Below, piece after piece: positions 47,640 to 60,089 of a stretch of 64,000 nucleotides of DNA (position 1 is its first letter; the number at the start of each line of letters is the position of its first letter). Source of the DNA: Aptenodytes patagonicus (taxonomy: Eukaryota; Chordata; Aves; Sphenisciformes; Spheniscidae); the NCBI RefSeq assembly GCF_965638725.1, contig NC_134982.1, forward strand, positions 38,802,799 to 38,866,798, written 5' to 3'. Made by a program: the position numbers and the translations under genes. The notes under the pieces are model-generated. The model did not search any database and was not told where the DNA came from. It worked only from the letters and a program-made list of their open reading frames with translations.

Positions 47640-50400
47640 TTCATAGAATCATAGAATCATTTAGGTTGGAAAAGACCCTTAAGATCATCAAGTCCAACCG
47701 TAAACCTAACACTGCCAAGTCCACCAATAAACCATGTCCCTAAGCACCACATCTACACGGCTTTTAAATACCTCCAGGGATGGGGACTCAACCACTTCCC
47801 TGGGCAGCCTGTTCCAAGGCTTGACAACCCTTTCAGTGAGGAAATTTTTCCTAATATCCAATCTAAACCTCCCCTGGTGCAACTTGAGGTTGTTTCCTCT
47901 TGTCCTATCGCTTGTTACTTGGGAGAAGAGACCGACACCCACCTCACCACAACCTCCTTTCAGGTAGTTGTAGAGAATGATAAGGTCTCCCCTCAGCCTC
48001 CTTTTCTCCAGGCTAAATAGTCCCAGATGCCCCTCATAGGACTTGTGCTCTAGACCCTTCACCAGCTGCACTGCTTTTCTTTGGACACGCTCCAGCACCT
48101 CAATGTGTGTCTTGTAGTGAGGGGCCCAAAACTGAACACAGTATTTGAGGTGCGGCCTCAACAGTGCCGAGTACAGGGGCACAATCACTTCCCTACTCCT
48201 GCTGGCCACACTATTTCTGATACAGGCCAGGATGCCATTGGCCTTCTTGGCCACCTGGGCACACTGCTGGCTCCTACTCAGCCGGCTGTCGACCAGCACC
48301 CCCAAGGTCCTTTTCAGCCGGGCAGCTTTCCAGCCACTCTTCCCCAAGCCTGTAGCGTTGCATGGGGTTGTTGTGACCCAAGTGCAGGACCCGGCACTTG
48401 GCCTTGTTGAACCTCATACAATTGGCCTCGGCCCATCGATCCAGCCTGTCCAGGTCGCTCTGCAGAGCCTTTCAACCCTCAAGCAGATGAACACTCCTGC
48501 CCAACTTGGTGTGATCTGCAAACTTACGGAGGGTACACTCGACCCCCTCATCCAGATCGTTAATAAAGATATTGAACAGAACTGGCCCCAGTACTGAGCC
48601 CTGGGGAACACCACTTGTGACCAGCCGCCAACTGGATTTAACTCCGTTCACCACAACTCTTTGGGCCCTGCCATCCAGCCAGACTTTACTGAGCGAAGGG
48701 TACGCCTGTCCAAGCCATGAGCAGCCAGTTTCTCCAGCAGAATGCTGTGGGAAATGGTGTCAAAGGCTTTGCTAAAGTCCTGGTAAACAACATCCACAGC
48801 CTTTCCCTCAGCCACTAAGTGGGTCATCTTGTCATACAAGGAGATCAGGTTAGTCAAGCAGGACCTGCCTTTCATACACTGATGCTGAATGGGCCTGATC
48901 ACCTGTTTGTCCTGTACGTGCCGTGTGATGGCACTCAAGATGATCTGCTCCATAACCTTCCCCGGCACCAAGGTCAGGCTGACAGGCCTGTAGTTCCCCG
49001 GATCCTCCTTCCAGCCCTTATTCTAGATGGGCATCACATTTGCTAACCTGCAGTCAACTGGGACCTCCCCGGTTAGCCAGGACTGCTGATAAATGATTGA
49101 AAGTGGATTGGTGAGCACTTCTGCCAGTTCCTTCAGTACCCTTGGGTGGATCCCATCCAGCCCCATAGACTTGTGTGTGTCTAAGTGGTGTAGCAGGTCA
49201 CTAACCATTTCCCCTTGGATTATGGGGGCTTCATTCTGCTCCCCGTCCCTGTCTCCCAGCTCAGGGGGCTGGGTACCCGGAGAGCAACTGGTCTTACTAT
49301 TAAAGACTGAGACAAAGAAGGCATTAAATACATCAGTCTTTTCCTCATCCTTTGTCACTATGTTCCCCCCCCTGCATCCAATAAAGGATGGAGGTTCTCC
49401 TTAGCTTTCCTTTTGTTGCTAATGTATTTATAAAAACATTTTTATTTGTCTTTTACTGCAGTAGCCAGATTAAGTTCTAGTTGGGCTTTGGCCCTTCTAA
49501 TTTTGTCCCTGCGTAACCTCACAATATCCTTGTAGTTCTCCTGAGTTGCCTGCCCCTTCTCCCAAAGGTCATAAACTCTCTTTTTTTTCCTGCGTTCCAG
49601 CCAAAGTTCTCTGTTCAGCCAGGCCGGTCTTCTTCCCCACCAGCTCATCTTTTGGCACGTGAGGGCAGCCTGCTCCTGCGCCTTAAAGATTTCATTCTTG
49701 AAGAATGTCCAGCCTTCCTGGATTCCTTTGTCCTTCAGGAATGCCTCCCAAGGGACTCTGTCAACCAGGCCCCTAAACAGGCCAAAGTCTACCCTCTGCA
49801 AGTCCAAGGTAGCAGTTCTGCTGACACCCCTCCTTACTTCTCTGAGAATCAAAAACACTGTCATTTCTTGATCGCTGTGCCCAAGATGGCCTCCAACCAT
49901 CACATCACCCACAAGTCCTTCGCTGTTCACAGACAGCAGGTCCAGCAGGGCACCTTCCCTAGTTGGCTCACTCACCAGCCATGTCAGGAAGTTATCTATC
50001 TTTCACACACTCCAGGAACCTCCTAGGCTGTTGCCTCTTTGCTGCATTGTATTTCCAGCAGACATCTGGTAAGTTGAAGCCCCCCACAAGAACAAGGGCT
50101 AGCGATTGTGAGACTTCTCCCAGCTGCTTATAGAGTATTTCATCTGCCTCGTCATCCTGGTTGGGTTGTCTGTAACAGACTCCCACCATGCTATCTGCCT
50201 TGTTGGCCTTTCCCCTGATTCTTACTCATAAACACTCAACCCTTTCATCACCATCATCAAGCTCTAGACAGTCAAAACACTCTCTAACATTCAGGGCTAC
50301 CCCACCGCCTCTCCTTCCTTGCCTATCCCTTCTAAAGAGTTTATAGCCATCCATTGCAGCACTCCAGTTGCTGCAATGAGTGCAATAACTATTGCAGTAA
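47640..50400 (-). mobile_element. CR1 LINE, 5'-truncated, minus strand
   Basis: About 2.8 kb, in the same direction as SLC24A2. The 3' end is at 47640 (TCATAGAATCATAGAATCA on the plus strand) and the element can be followed up to the middle of the endonuclease domain near 50370. Sequence beyond, to about 50480, is in an open frame but not recognisably CR1. It carries more and worse lesions than the plus-strand copy at 39448. Confidence 0.92.
47706..50372 (-). pseudogene. CR1 ORF2 remnant with lost catalytic residues
   Basis: Pieces of ORF2 in order: endonuclease from WSAAMDGYKLFRRDRQGRRG, RT core, and the C-terminal end ([19 protein letters not shown]). Beyond stops and frameshifts, key residues are gone: the endonuclease reads GGFNLPD where GDFN is required and HSDQEM where SNHEM is usual; RT reads FADH where FADD is required. 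The copy cannot have moved since these changes. Confidence 0.88.
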
Positions 50401-50469
50401 TGCAATAACTTGGAGCCAGTTATTGATCTGCTGGGTCTTCCTGTTTCTTCCCTCATCATTCCCTGCAAC

Positions 50470-53307
50470 TGGAAGGACAGAGGAGAACACTACTTGTGCT
50501 CCTGATCCCTTAATCAGTCATTAAAGGTTTAAACATAAGCTGCATTAGATCTTCATATATAATAGTCACTACTGTGTTTCTGTGAAATTCTCATTAGCTG
50601 TCATAATTCTTTCCACTCTTTATTTATTGTATCCTCATTTTTTCTTGCTTGTGCTTGGGACTGTCTTTTTGTTACATATACATTTGCAGTGCTGAATATC
50701 GTATGTTTACTCATACCTACATGGGATGGACATGGTGCCCTAGCGCATATTAATCAATAATGATAATCAAATTAATTCTTTAACAGGAAAGCACTCCCTT
50801 TGCATATTCTACCAGGGTTAGTGAGGTACATCTTTAAACTACAAAAAATATAGTTATGATTCCCTACTTTCAAGAAATGAGATTAGAAGTGTTGTTTTGC
50901 TCTGTGTTCTCTTTTATACATCTGTAACACATATTCTTTTTTTTAAACCAATCTAGGTATATTCATAACTCTATTTTTTGCTACTTCAATTCTTCTTCTG
51001 TGTAACTCATTACAAACAATGAAAAAAGTACCAAATCTCTGGATGCTCCATCTTTCACAAGTTCTTAATCCAAGAACATCTATCTAATACTTGTCTGTAA
51101 TCCCACAGAAGAAATCTCTTACTGGTTTGCTCAGGACTGGTCTGACAACTTTTCCCAATCTCCCAAGAAAATTCTTCCAAGCAGAGGAAATGATGGTGTG
51201 TTTCACATTATATAAACAACACAAACATATGGTGACATTTCATCAATAACTATTTTGTTTATAAACAACAGCTTAAAGCAAACTCCATCTGCCAAAGTCA
51301 CAATGTAGTCACTGCTTCTAGCAAACATCAGACAATCATTGTCTCCATGGATGCTTATGCTCATATCATCCTAGGAAAAACAGTTGCTTTTCTGGCACAA
51401 CATCAAACTGCATTTTTATACTTTTTTCCTGACAGTAGGACAAAATGGAAAACAAGTACAATGAACCACCTCAAACGTATCTGAAATACTGAATCTGCCA
51501 CTATTTATCAACTAGTCTGTATTGTATAACAGCTATAGCATATGAATTATAAATATTACATTCTGAGGATTATTCTGTTAGCCCAACTAAGCTGAAGAGC
51601 TGAGCTCTAAATTCTCATGCTTGTACATTTCTTGTGCATTTTGATTTCTGATATCATTAATCAATACAGAATTAGCATTAGGACTCCAGAAGAAAGGAAA
51701 CTGCAGAAATGAACTATTTGCAGTTCAATTTGCTTATGCTAAAGTACAGATATTGTACCACCTATAAAAAGGCAATTTTTTTCTTTGCCTGATAGTGCTA
51801 CAAAAGACTGCTTTTTTTTTTCTTGGAAGTGAAGAGCTCTGTACAACCCAACTTCTCACAATGAGTGAATCAAGAAAAAATTATGATATCTCAAAATGTT
51901 ACCTGTCTCAGAGGTAAGTACTAATTTTCAGAATTGAGATTGATTTTTTTCTTTAGAATAGCAAATCTCACATTAATTTATTTCACTAGAAAGGCAGAGG
52001 ACAAAGGGAATTGGAGCCCTACTGTGAACACCTCAAGCCTTTGCTTTCTGTATCTTGTCTGTAACTTGAATCACTCATTTATCTTCTCCTACCTCTCATT
52101 TGGAAAAAAAATATGTGAAAGAAGGTGAGATAGTAAGCTAGTACAGTACTATGCAATTTCTATGAGGTAGCTGACAGAAAACAATGTCTTTCCTCATGAA
52201 TTCTTGAGTAAAATTCAAGCAGGGAGTAAAATTAAATCCCTGAGCTTTCAGAATGCATTCTGTATATATGGATACTCTTCTTAGGGCAGCTAATTTGTAT
52301 TAATCCTCTCTGCACTATGAACTCACTGAAAAGAACTACCTTTTGAGTGGAGCCTATGGGAAGGAGCAAGGCTTAGGTAGGTATTTGCTCCAGATCCTGC
52401 TATTGCTGCTTGTGTCCCCTTGGGCTTTTGCACAAATACCTGAAAGCGCAGCTCCCCGAACTTATATGCAGGTTTTTTTGCCCATGTTACTGCCAGCACT
52501 CTTTGGTGAATTTGAAAAGAAATACTCAGAATGTAATAGTCAAAACTGCAGTCAGCCCACCAGTAGAAATAACAGCTATGGTGTGATGGAGATACATTTG
52601 AAGAATAAGCCTTTGTCTTCACGCCATTTTTCACTGTCCTAGTTTTCAAGTCAGCCAAACTGGTATACAGCAGAAAAAAATGCGGAATAGGCAACTGACT
52701 AGCCTTCGGAAAAATAAAGATCAATCCCTTTTGATGGCAGTGCCATTCTCATTAAGTTACAAAGAGCTATACCAGCAAACAAGATGCAGGCATTTACTTT
52801 AGACTGAGTGTGGCAACTGAAAAAATGTTAGGGCTTTTGAAAATGTATTTTTAATGATCAGTCAAACAAATACCAGGGATGCTGGAATATGTCATGGCCT
52901 TACAACAAAGGCTGCTCTAATCTCCTCTACTCTCTTTCTACGAAATAGAAATGTTTAATATAGTCCAGAATCATAGGCTGAGACAGAGAACGCAACACCA
53001 CTCAGATTCACATCATGCTCATTTGATGCAAACAGAGTGAGTACTCCAGGGCAGGGGAGATTTGTCCCTACCAGGGGCTCTGTCCTCAAATGCAGCGCAC
53101 CATGCTGCTGCTCTTTGGTGGGGAAGGCAAAACATGCTTTACCACACTGTTGCTCAGGTAAGCGGATTAGATCCAATGAAAACAACACAGCATTTGTGGC
53201 ATTTTCCTACGACATACAAGTTGCCTTATATCTTCATGGAAAAGTTATCTCTGACATGGTTGGCATGTAAACATTTTCCAGTGGGGTTTCCATGGAAACA
53301 GGTAAAA
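50470..53307. other. Intronic stretch with nothing recognised
   Basis: AT-rich intron sequence without coding motifs. The 99-codon plus-strand frame at 52343-52642 starts with a hydrophobic run but shows no family and no gene structure. Confidence 0.6.
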
Positions 53308-53347
53308 CTGTGTGCATGTGTGTATGTGCGTGTGTGCGTGTGTGTAG
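53308..53347. repeat. (TG)n microsatellite with GC variants
   Basis: TGTGTGCATGTGTGTATGTGCG and similar units, ending just 15 bases before the outer LTR. Confidence 0.85.
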
Positions 53348-53538
53348 CTGGGAGGAAAAGGTGTGGCAGCGTGCTCCCCACCCAAGCAACGACCACCAGT
53401 GGGGGTTGTGATGGCTTCACCCAGCTTATGCTGGACTTTGGGGAAGGATGGCAACACAGTAGCCAAGGGCTATCTGGTGTAGCAACCCAGACATCTTGCT
53501 GGTACGCAAATATTGACTATAAGTCAATCACCTTACTC

Positions 53539-53546
53539 TATAAATA
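53539..53546 (+). promoter_or_regulatory. TATA box of the outer LTR
   Basis: TATAAATA preceded by CTTACTC and followed by a GC-rich stretch, typical of an LTR promoter. Transcription would start near 53570, against the direction of SLC24A2. Confidence 0.6.
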
Positions 53547-53930
53547 GTGGACAGCCCAGGGCCTGTTGAGCTCTCCTGCACGGCAGCGGGCTGCACGGTG
53601 GGATCTCCCCTTGAGCAGGGATAACTCTCAAGGTTACTCCTCGAGGTTGAGAGATTCCTTGCCGCTACAGATACTCGGTAAGTGACTAACAGTATGGTAA
53701 ACTTTGAAAACTTAGCTAAGTGATACAAAGGATTAATTGCGCAAATATAATCCTTTAGACATAAACCGTTGACCAAGTCTGGGACTAGGATTGGATCCAG
53801 CTGCGCCTAGACTCCTCTCTGAGAAAGAGTTTAGAAAGCAAGGGGGTCCTTTCTGAACCTCATGACTCAACGGGAGGGTCTCCCTGACAGTTTTGTCTGA
53901 CCCTGTCCTCTATGCAGTAAATAATCAAGT

Positions 53931-54522
53931 TGTAGTCGTTTAACCTCAGCTGGCAACTAAGCACCGCACAGCCGCTCACTCACTCCCCCCCAGTGGGATG
54001 GGGGAGAGGATCGGAAGGGTAAAAGTGAGAAAACTCGTGGGTTGAGATAAAGGCAGTTTAACAGGGAAAGCAAAAGCCGTGCACGCAAGCAAAGCAAAAC
54101 AAGGAATTCATTCACTGCTTCCCATGGGCAGGCAGGTGTTCAGCCATCTCCAGGAAAGCAGGGCTCCGTCACGCGTAACGGTTACTTGGGAAGATAAACG
54201 CCATCACTCCAAAAGTCCCCCCCTTCCTTCTTCTTCCCCCAGCTTTATATGCTGAGCATGACGTCACATGGTGTGGACTATCCCCCTGGCCAGTTTGGGT
54301 CAGCTGTCCTGGCTGTGCCCCCTCCCAGCTTCTTATGCACCCCCAGCCTTCTCAGTCGGTAGAGCATGGGAAACCGAAAAGTCCTTGGCTAGTGTAAGCA
54401 CGACTTGGCAACAACTAAAACATCGGTGTGTTATCAACTTTGTTCTCATCCTAAATCCAAAACACAGCACTGTACCAGCTACTAGGAAGAAAATTAACTC
54501 TATCCCAGCCGAAACCAGGACA
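53931..54522 (-). repeat. Solo LTR (inner), inserted into the outer LTR
   Basis: 592 bases. On the minus strand it begins TGTCCTGGTTTCGGC and ends GAGGTTAAACGACTACA. It is flanked by CAAGT at 53926-53930 and 54523-54527, a perfect 5-bp duplication of outer-LTR sequence. It is the same family as the LTR at 36856-37426. A TATA-like CATATAAAGCTGGGG lies near 54237-54252 on the minus strand. The nesting shows it arrived after the outer element had integrated. Confidence 0.93.
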
Positions 54523-54598
54523 CAAGTGTACCTTGCCATCAAATGTTGTTAAACCACTGTCGCATTTACCATTGAACTCTAACTCACTGTTTTCTACC

Positions 54599-54604
54599 AA
54601 TAAA
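54599..54604 (+). promoter_or_regulatory. Polyadenylation signal of the outer LTR
   Basis: AATAAA followed by GTGTATTGTTGATT, a GU-rich element, 55 bases before the LTR end. Confidence 0.6.
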
Positions 54605-54664
54605 GTGTATTGTTGATTCTCTCTTATGAGTGAAGTGCAGTCTCACTCCATCCGCAACAAAAGG

Positions 54665-57600
54665 TGTTATCTTCAGATTGGAAGCTATTTTTAGGAAAGC
54701 CACAGGTTAAAATGACTATGACTGAACACACTTAATCAAATGCTTGTTAAGAAGGTGGTGGTGGGGAGGGGAAACAATTGGACTTCTCAGAGGGATCATT
54801 TCTCTGAAGGGCACCCTATAAAACATTTAATGAGATAGTCAGTGTCCTTTTAGTCTTCTTTCATTTTCTCATACACGCTCCGTACCACTCTATGAAGTTT
54901 TATGTAACAGAGTCTTCTCCTTTGTGGCAACCTGCTAAAGGTTAAGAGACAGAATGCTGTTAAGTAGAACAAAATCCCTGAGGAAGATGCAATATCCAGC
55001 AGGAGGGAAGGCAATTTCTGGCTGCACGTGAAGCAGGAACATCTTACAGACCGTATGGTGGGAGGAGGTATTGTTCCCTGCTGTGCTGGTTAGGGGCTGG
55101 GAAGGAGACCACAGCCGTCTGTCCTTCTTAGCTGAGGATCCCGGTTTTATCAAAGTGTAGGAGATCTGCTACTGCTTACAGAGGGAGTGGGATTATGAGA
55201 GTCTTAATGTTTGGGACAAATGACTGTGTTGCTGGGGACATTTTCTGGGAAGCCTTTTTGAGTTTCTGCAAGCAGCATCAGGACAGAATTTATCTTGTTA
55301 CTCAAGGGCTTGGGCTAGCAAGAGGACAGCTGAGGTTCCTGGCGGGGAGTGGAGTAAGAAGAATGGAGTTAAGGGCCTGGGAAAAAGGGAAAAGCAAGAG
55401 AGTCTAGTTTGGAAGAGACAAATGAAGAAATTAAATGAAAAAAAAAAAAAAAGAAAAGGAAATAAAGTGAAATTCACCAAGTTCATGAAACCTTGTGAAC
55501 GTCATTAACTGACAGTGTCCTGGACTCTGTGTTGTGTAATGTTTCAGCCTTGTTCAATTGAAAAAGAAGGAAAGGAGGAAAGAATAAGAGTCTGAAAAAA
55601 ACATAAAGATGACCAAAAACTCCCTAAAGAAACCAGGAGACGTATAAGGAAAACTAAATCATGGCATTTGGAGTTTTATGCTTTTTTAAAAAAGAAGTTT
55701 AATTTACAAATATATGAAAATTAAAATACAATATAAAAGCTATTTTTTTCCCCTTTTCTTGCAGTCTTAGCCTGAGACCTTCTTTTCACAAGGGTCCTTT
55801 GCTCAACATCATACTTGTAAAAGAATAGGGGTTTTATAATTAAGATGGATTTATTTGCATATTCCACTCTGTACTAGTGGAACATACAATTTTTAATGTA
55901 CTTATTTTCAGACAATTCTAACTCCAATACAGAACTTCGTATTACTAAAATGCTTGTGTCTAGGGATTTAGACCCAGGCACCATAATCTGCACCAGCGAA
56001 AAGTAAGAAAAAACACAAATATGACTATGCTTGTTTTGCAAGAGGGAAAAGCATGAAGACCATAGTGGAACTTGACAATGGAGGAGAGATAATTAGATCC
56101 CTATGCACGTCTTCTGTATCCTCACTGCAAACATGTTTTAGGAATACCTGATGGCCTGCTATGTGAGTACACCCATTTCCCAGCCCACAGTTTTCAGGAC
56201 ATTTTTTCCCCCAAAGGCATATTTGCAGCTTGGTTCCTCAAGATGGACAGCGTCTCTAATTTTCTCAGTTCTAAACGATCATCACTGGGACATGGAGGCA
56301 CTGATGGTGAGTTTTCTTAAGAGATTTTCTAAACAGTGCTTATGGATCACAAAACCTTATCTTTGGACATACACAAGTGGAAAATTGGAGAGAAGCAATT
56401 TTATACTGTATTTCCAAATTCTGACACTACAGCACTTTCTTTTGCATCAGAGTAAGGAAAAATCATCAAAAATTCAAGCCACCAGATTGAATTCTACTCA
56501 TGGAACAGAAGCAAATGATGTTCTCAGTGTAAAATGGAGAATACTTATTCACAAAAAGATCAAAATTCAAGAGCATTTGTAGGTCAAGACTGAGCTGTAA
56601 TGAGTTTGTTCTTGTCACTCAGCTTTAATGAGCGAGTTTTTGAAAGAGAAGGAGAAACTATTGATGAAGACTGGCTGGCATGCTATCCTGTGCCTTCGGT
56701 ATTACTTCCCTGAACAGAGCTGCTCTTAGAACTGATACCATTGTCTCTTAAGATATACTATTTCCTAGGGGTACGTAGTGTCTGCATAAAGTTCGGAAAA
56801 GCTAGAAAGAAGGCTTGGGAGGGCAATGACCAATTTACCTTCCTCAAATTCTGATCTTCATAAAAGAAAAAGGTCACATGAATGCTGTGTTTGTGATTCT
56901 GTCATTGTCTACACTTCTATAAATCAGGAGTAATCCTATTAGTGTCCATGAAGTCAATATACAAAGCAGAAGGAAACCGAATAGCCCCGTGTTAGCTTCA
57001 GGGTGATGCCACAGCTTGGGAAGGTGTATCAGGAACCTGTGCACAAAAAGCTAGGCAATATGTTGAGGAAGGGTCCCTGTACAGCACAGAGTAGGCAGAG
57101 AACTTCACAGTGAAGTAGGGTCCTAAGTATCATAGAGACCTATTTATTTGTTACATGGATGAGTAGACTATTTTTATTATAACTTTTCAAAAATTCCAAT
57201 ACATACTTTTAAACTACAAAATAGGTTCCAGCATATCAATAACTGAAGCAGCCTGAAATAGCAGCTGTCAGGTTATCACTGGAAGAAGACAAAATTAGAA
57301 AGGCCACTGGGTAGGAACCCAGCATGGGCCATCTCAAAATGTTTTTAGGGGATTGCTACTTTTTATTGTGACAGCAGATACCTAAAATCCTTTCTTTCAG
57401 ATTGATGGAACTAAATCTGCAGAATCACTCCTCCATCAGTTACAAACCTCCCTGCTTGCTCCATTTTGTCGTTTGGATAAGGATAAATAATGTATCCCAC
57501 CTCTGATACAGCACAGTAGTTTTTCAGAATGTCCTAATACTTGCTGAAATTAACATAAAAGTTCCAAATCCTGCCTCACTGAAAGTTTAAAATGTCTAAA

Positions 57601-60000
57601 GGAAGATGAGTGGAAGACATTGCTGAGTAATGTAGTCTTGCAATAATTCCCTCCTTACCCTGCAGTGGCTTGAAATTGAAACTATTGTCTTGAATGATGA
57701 GGCTGCTTGACCTTGCAGATCTCTGAACAAGCTTAGAAACTGCTTCATTACAATGCAAAATGATAGCATATGGACATTGCTGTGAGATGTGATTGCTTAA
57801 GATTCCTTTTTCTTCATTGTTTTCACTGAACAATCTCTGTGGAAAAAATCTTACAAAGCAAGACCAGTTTCCTTCTTAAGCTACTGAACTCTATTAGAAT
57901 CTATTAGAGTTTTCATACATTCCACAGACTGATTTACGTACACCCTAACAGGTTACACCAGGCTATGTCATCCCTTATTGACCTTTGAGAACAGAAATCT
58001 AAAAGCCACTCTGCTTTGGATTTTGTAATTTTTTTGCGCTGAAGTTAAAAAATAGTCTTAATACATATTTCACTGCAGTGGTGAGGTTGGACTCTCAGAA
58101 CAGGATCCAAATGGATCTGAAAATTGATCTTTCCTTACCTTAAAATGTTGAGTGTTGAAGTGCGGTGCTGAGATTTTTTTATTACATACATTTTACTCAT
58201 CTCATTTACGTAGGAGTAATGCTTTGTTGGGCTGACAAGGATCTTTAAGTGGCATGTCAGTCTGAACAACTTAGATTAACAGAAAAGGTAATTTAATGTT
58301 CTACTATGCTCTCCTTCCCATAAGAAACTCATTATCATTACTGATCATTCAGGATATCAAAAACTACCCATCTCTTTTAGATCCTTGATTCTGATTCTCA
58401 ATTTCTATTCCCAGAGACCAAAATTTCCTGCAAACAGTGAAGAATTAAAGCTATCTGCCAATATTTGGTGCACTAACACACAGTTGGCCAGAATCATCTT
58501 GTAATTTCTCCACCTCCGGCTGTGTAAAGCAAACAGAATCTTTTCCCAGAGACTCACCCTACTACACATCACAGTGTTTTTTCCCAGTCTTGCAGAAAAA
58601 ATCGGATAACCTCTCCCTGTTGTAAGTATGTTTCAGTATAAATTATGTTCCTTGTGAGGGATAATTGTGTTCAGGAAGCAGCCAACAGACACAAACACAC
58701 TCTGTTACTTGTATACCACTTCTAATTTTTCCTGTGGCTTGCAGAACCTTTCAAGGAAAGAATTTCACCTACAGTGATAATGCTCAGGTCATAAAGAAAG
58801 CAAGATGATCTCTGACTTGGACTAACAATTTTGTTAAACAATAAATAAGCGAAAACAACTAAAATATCAAAACCTAAACCTGGGACAATTCAAAACAAAA
58901 CACGGCCATTGTATTTTTTGCATGATTTTGCTGTATGTAAATGCAACACAGCTCATCCCACTTTTAATAAGGCGAAGCTCATGTTATGGTATAGACCACT
59001 GCTCAGCCATCGCTTGCAGTACCTTTCTTGTGTCACTATAGCCTAAGGAGAAGGCTAAGAAGTAAACTGTACAAAAAAAAACACTATAAAAGCTTCTGTG
59101 TCAAGGATTATTTTTAACAAGACTTTCTCTCTCTATGCAGGTTTTGCTGTTTCAGTCTAAAAGAGCAGTGCCCAAGTTCAGCAAAATCAATTCACCAGCA
59201 TTTTTCCACTTGTTTGCCTACTTGGGATGCAGGTGGTATTAATAAAATTTTAAAAAAACTAAAAGACATTAAAAAAGGGCCTGGCAGGGCGAAATTTTGC
59301 AGTCAGCTACTCTTGAGAATTACAATTTATTTAATAAAGAAGCTAGCTCAAATGTATAGCTATTTCAGTGGCCATTGTGCAAGTTAGACACAGTTATGCA
59401 GTTACTTATTATCTACAAAAGGAATATGTTAAAATAAATACATTTAAGTGTTTAACTACTTCTTTTGCAGATTTTAACCATATGCAGTAAGAGTCACAGG
59501 AGCACTAGTATACTATATCTCATTCAGGTTAATTTGTTATTTGTCTCAAGATAACAGAAGGCAAGATGGAGAAGAAGTTTGTGTACAGCTCCTCTTTTCT
59601 AACTACTTTTAACTATCCCATGAATGAAGCACAACATGACAGGCTACCCTCTTAAGAGAACAGGTTTTGTGTAATGCAATGATAATCAGACAAGCAATTT
59701 CCTTTAGCTATATTTAGGGCTGTGAACATCTTATCTGATAAGTAAAAATACATTTCCTAAAAGAATACGTTCCAGGCGACAATCTTATGTTACACTGAAG
59801 GGCAGTGACACAAGAGAAGAGCTTTTATACATGGCAAGCCATACATTGGGCTCAGTTGTAAATGAAGATTAAATATATTGTAGACAGTTCACATTAACAG
59901 CTTCTTGCTCTTAAGATGTATACTTTCAGTGAAAAGCACAATCAAGCATGCAATATATTTACCAATACAAAAGTAAAAAGAAGAATAAAAAGACATTAAC
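54665..60000. other. Intronic stretch with nothing recognised
   Basis: AT-rich intron of SLC24A2. Contains an A15-type homopolymer near 55438-55452. The 143-codon frame at 56151-56582 shows no protein-family motif. Confidence 0.6.
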
Positions 60001-60089
60001 CTCTTCTTCAACGTTATGGGCAATTCCATTCTGCACTGGTCCTGAATCACTTGGTGGTGTTACTGCAACTTCCACTTTTGCACTTTTTT
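60001..60089 (-). CDS. SLC24A2: SLC24A2 exon, cytosolic loop
   Basis: 89 bases: two bases complete a Glu codon begun in the previous exon, then 29 codons (KSAKVEVAVTPPSDSGPVQN, then GIAHNVEEE). The donor is GAG|GTTAATG, the acceptor GATGCCACAG. It encodes part of the poorly conserved acidic loop between the two membrane domains; PPSDS...PVQNG is a pattern shared with NCKX2. Phase matches both neighbours exactly, which is the main support, since the acceptor tract is weak. Confidence 0.85.

Larger units (their letters stand above)
53362..54659 (+). repeat. Solo LTR (outer), interrupted by another LTR
   Basis: The ends are TGTGGCAGCG and CATCCGCAACA, flanked by AAAGG at 53357-53361 and 54660-54664, a perfect 5-bp target duplication. 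Removing the inner LTR and one copy of its duplication leaves about 701 bases. A TATA box (TATAAATA, 53539-53546) and an AATAAA (54599-54604) lie in the right order for U3-R-U5, giving a rather long R region. A consensus-like splice donor (CTCGGTAAGTGA, near 53674-53685) lies in R. No retroviral genes remain. Confidence 0.88.
38867..60000 (-). other. SLC24A2 intron, 21 kb, filled with retroelements
   Basis: Largest intron in the window. From the gene's 3' side it contains a microsatellite, a near full-length CR1, an old CR1 tail, an ancient repeat, an antisense CR1 and a nested LTR pair. The stretches 44216-47514, 50470-53307 and 54665-60000 look like ordinary AT-rich intron with no gene or RNA that I can support. 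Confidence 0.8.

Noticed and set aside
52343..52642. 99-codon plus-strand open frame with a hydrophobic N-terminal stretch resembling a signal peptide
   Set aside because: No homology recognised, no promoter, splice or poly(A) context, and it sits antisense in the 21-kb SLC24A2 intron. Consistent with chance.
56151..56582. 143-codon plus-strand open frame
   Set aside because: Composition typical of AT-rich intron; no motifs, no neighbours that would form a gene.
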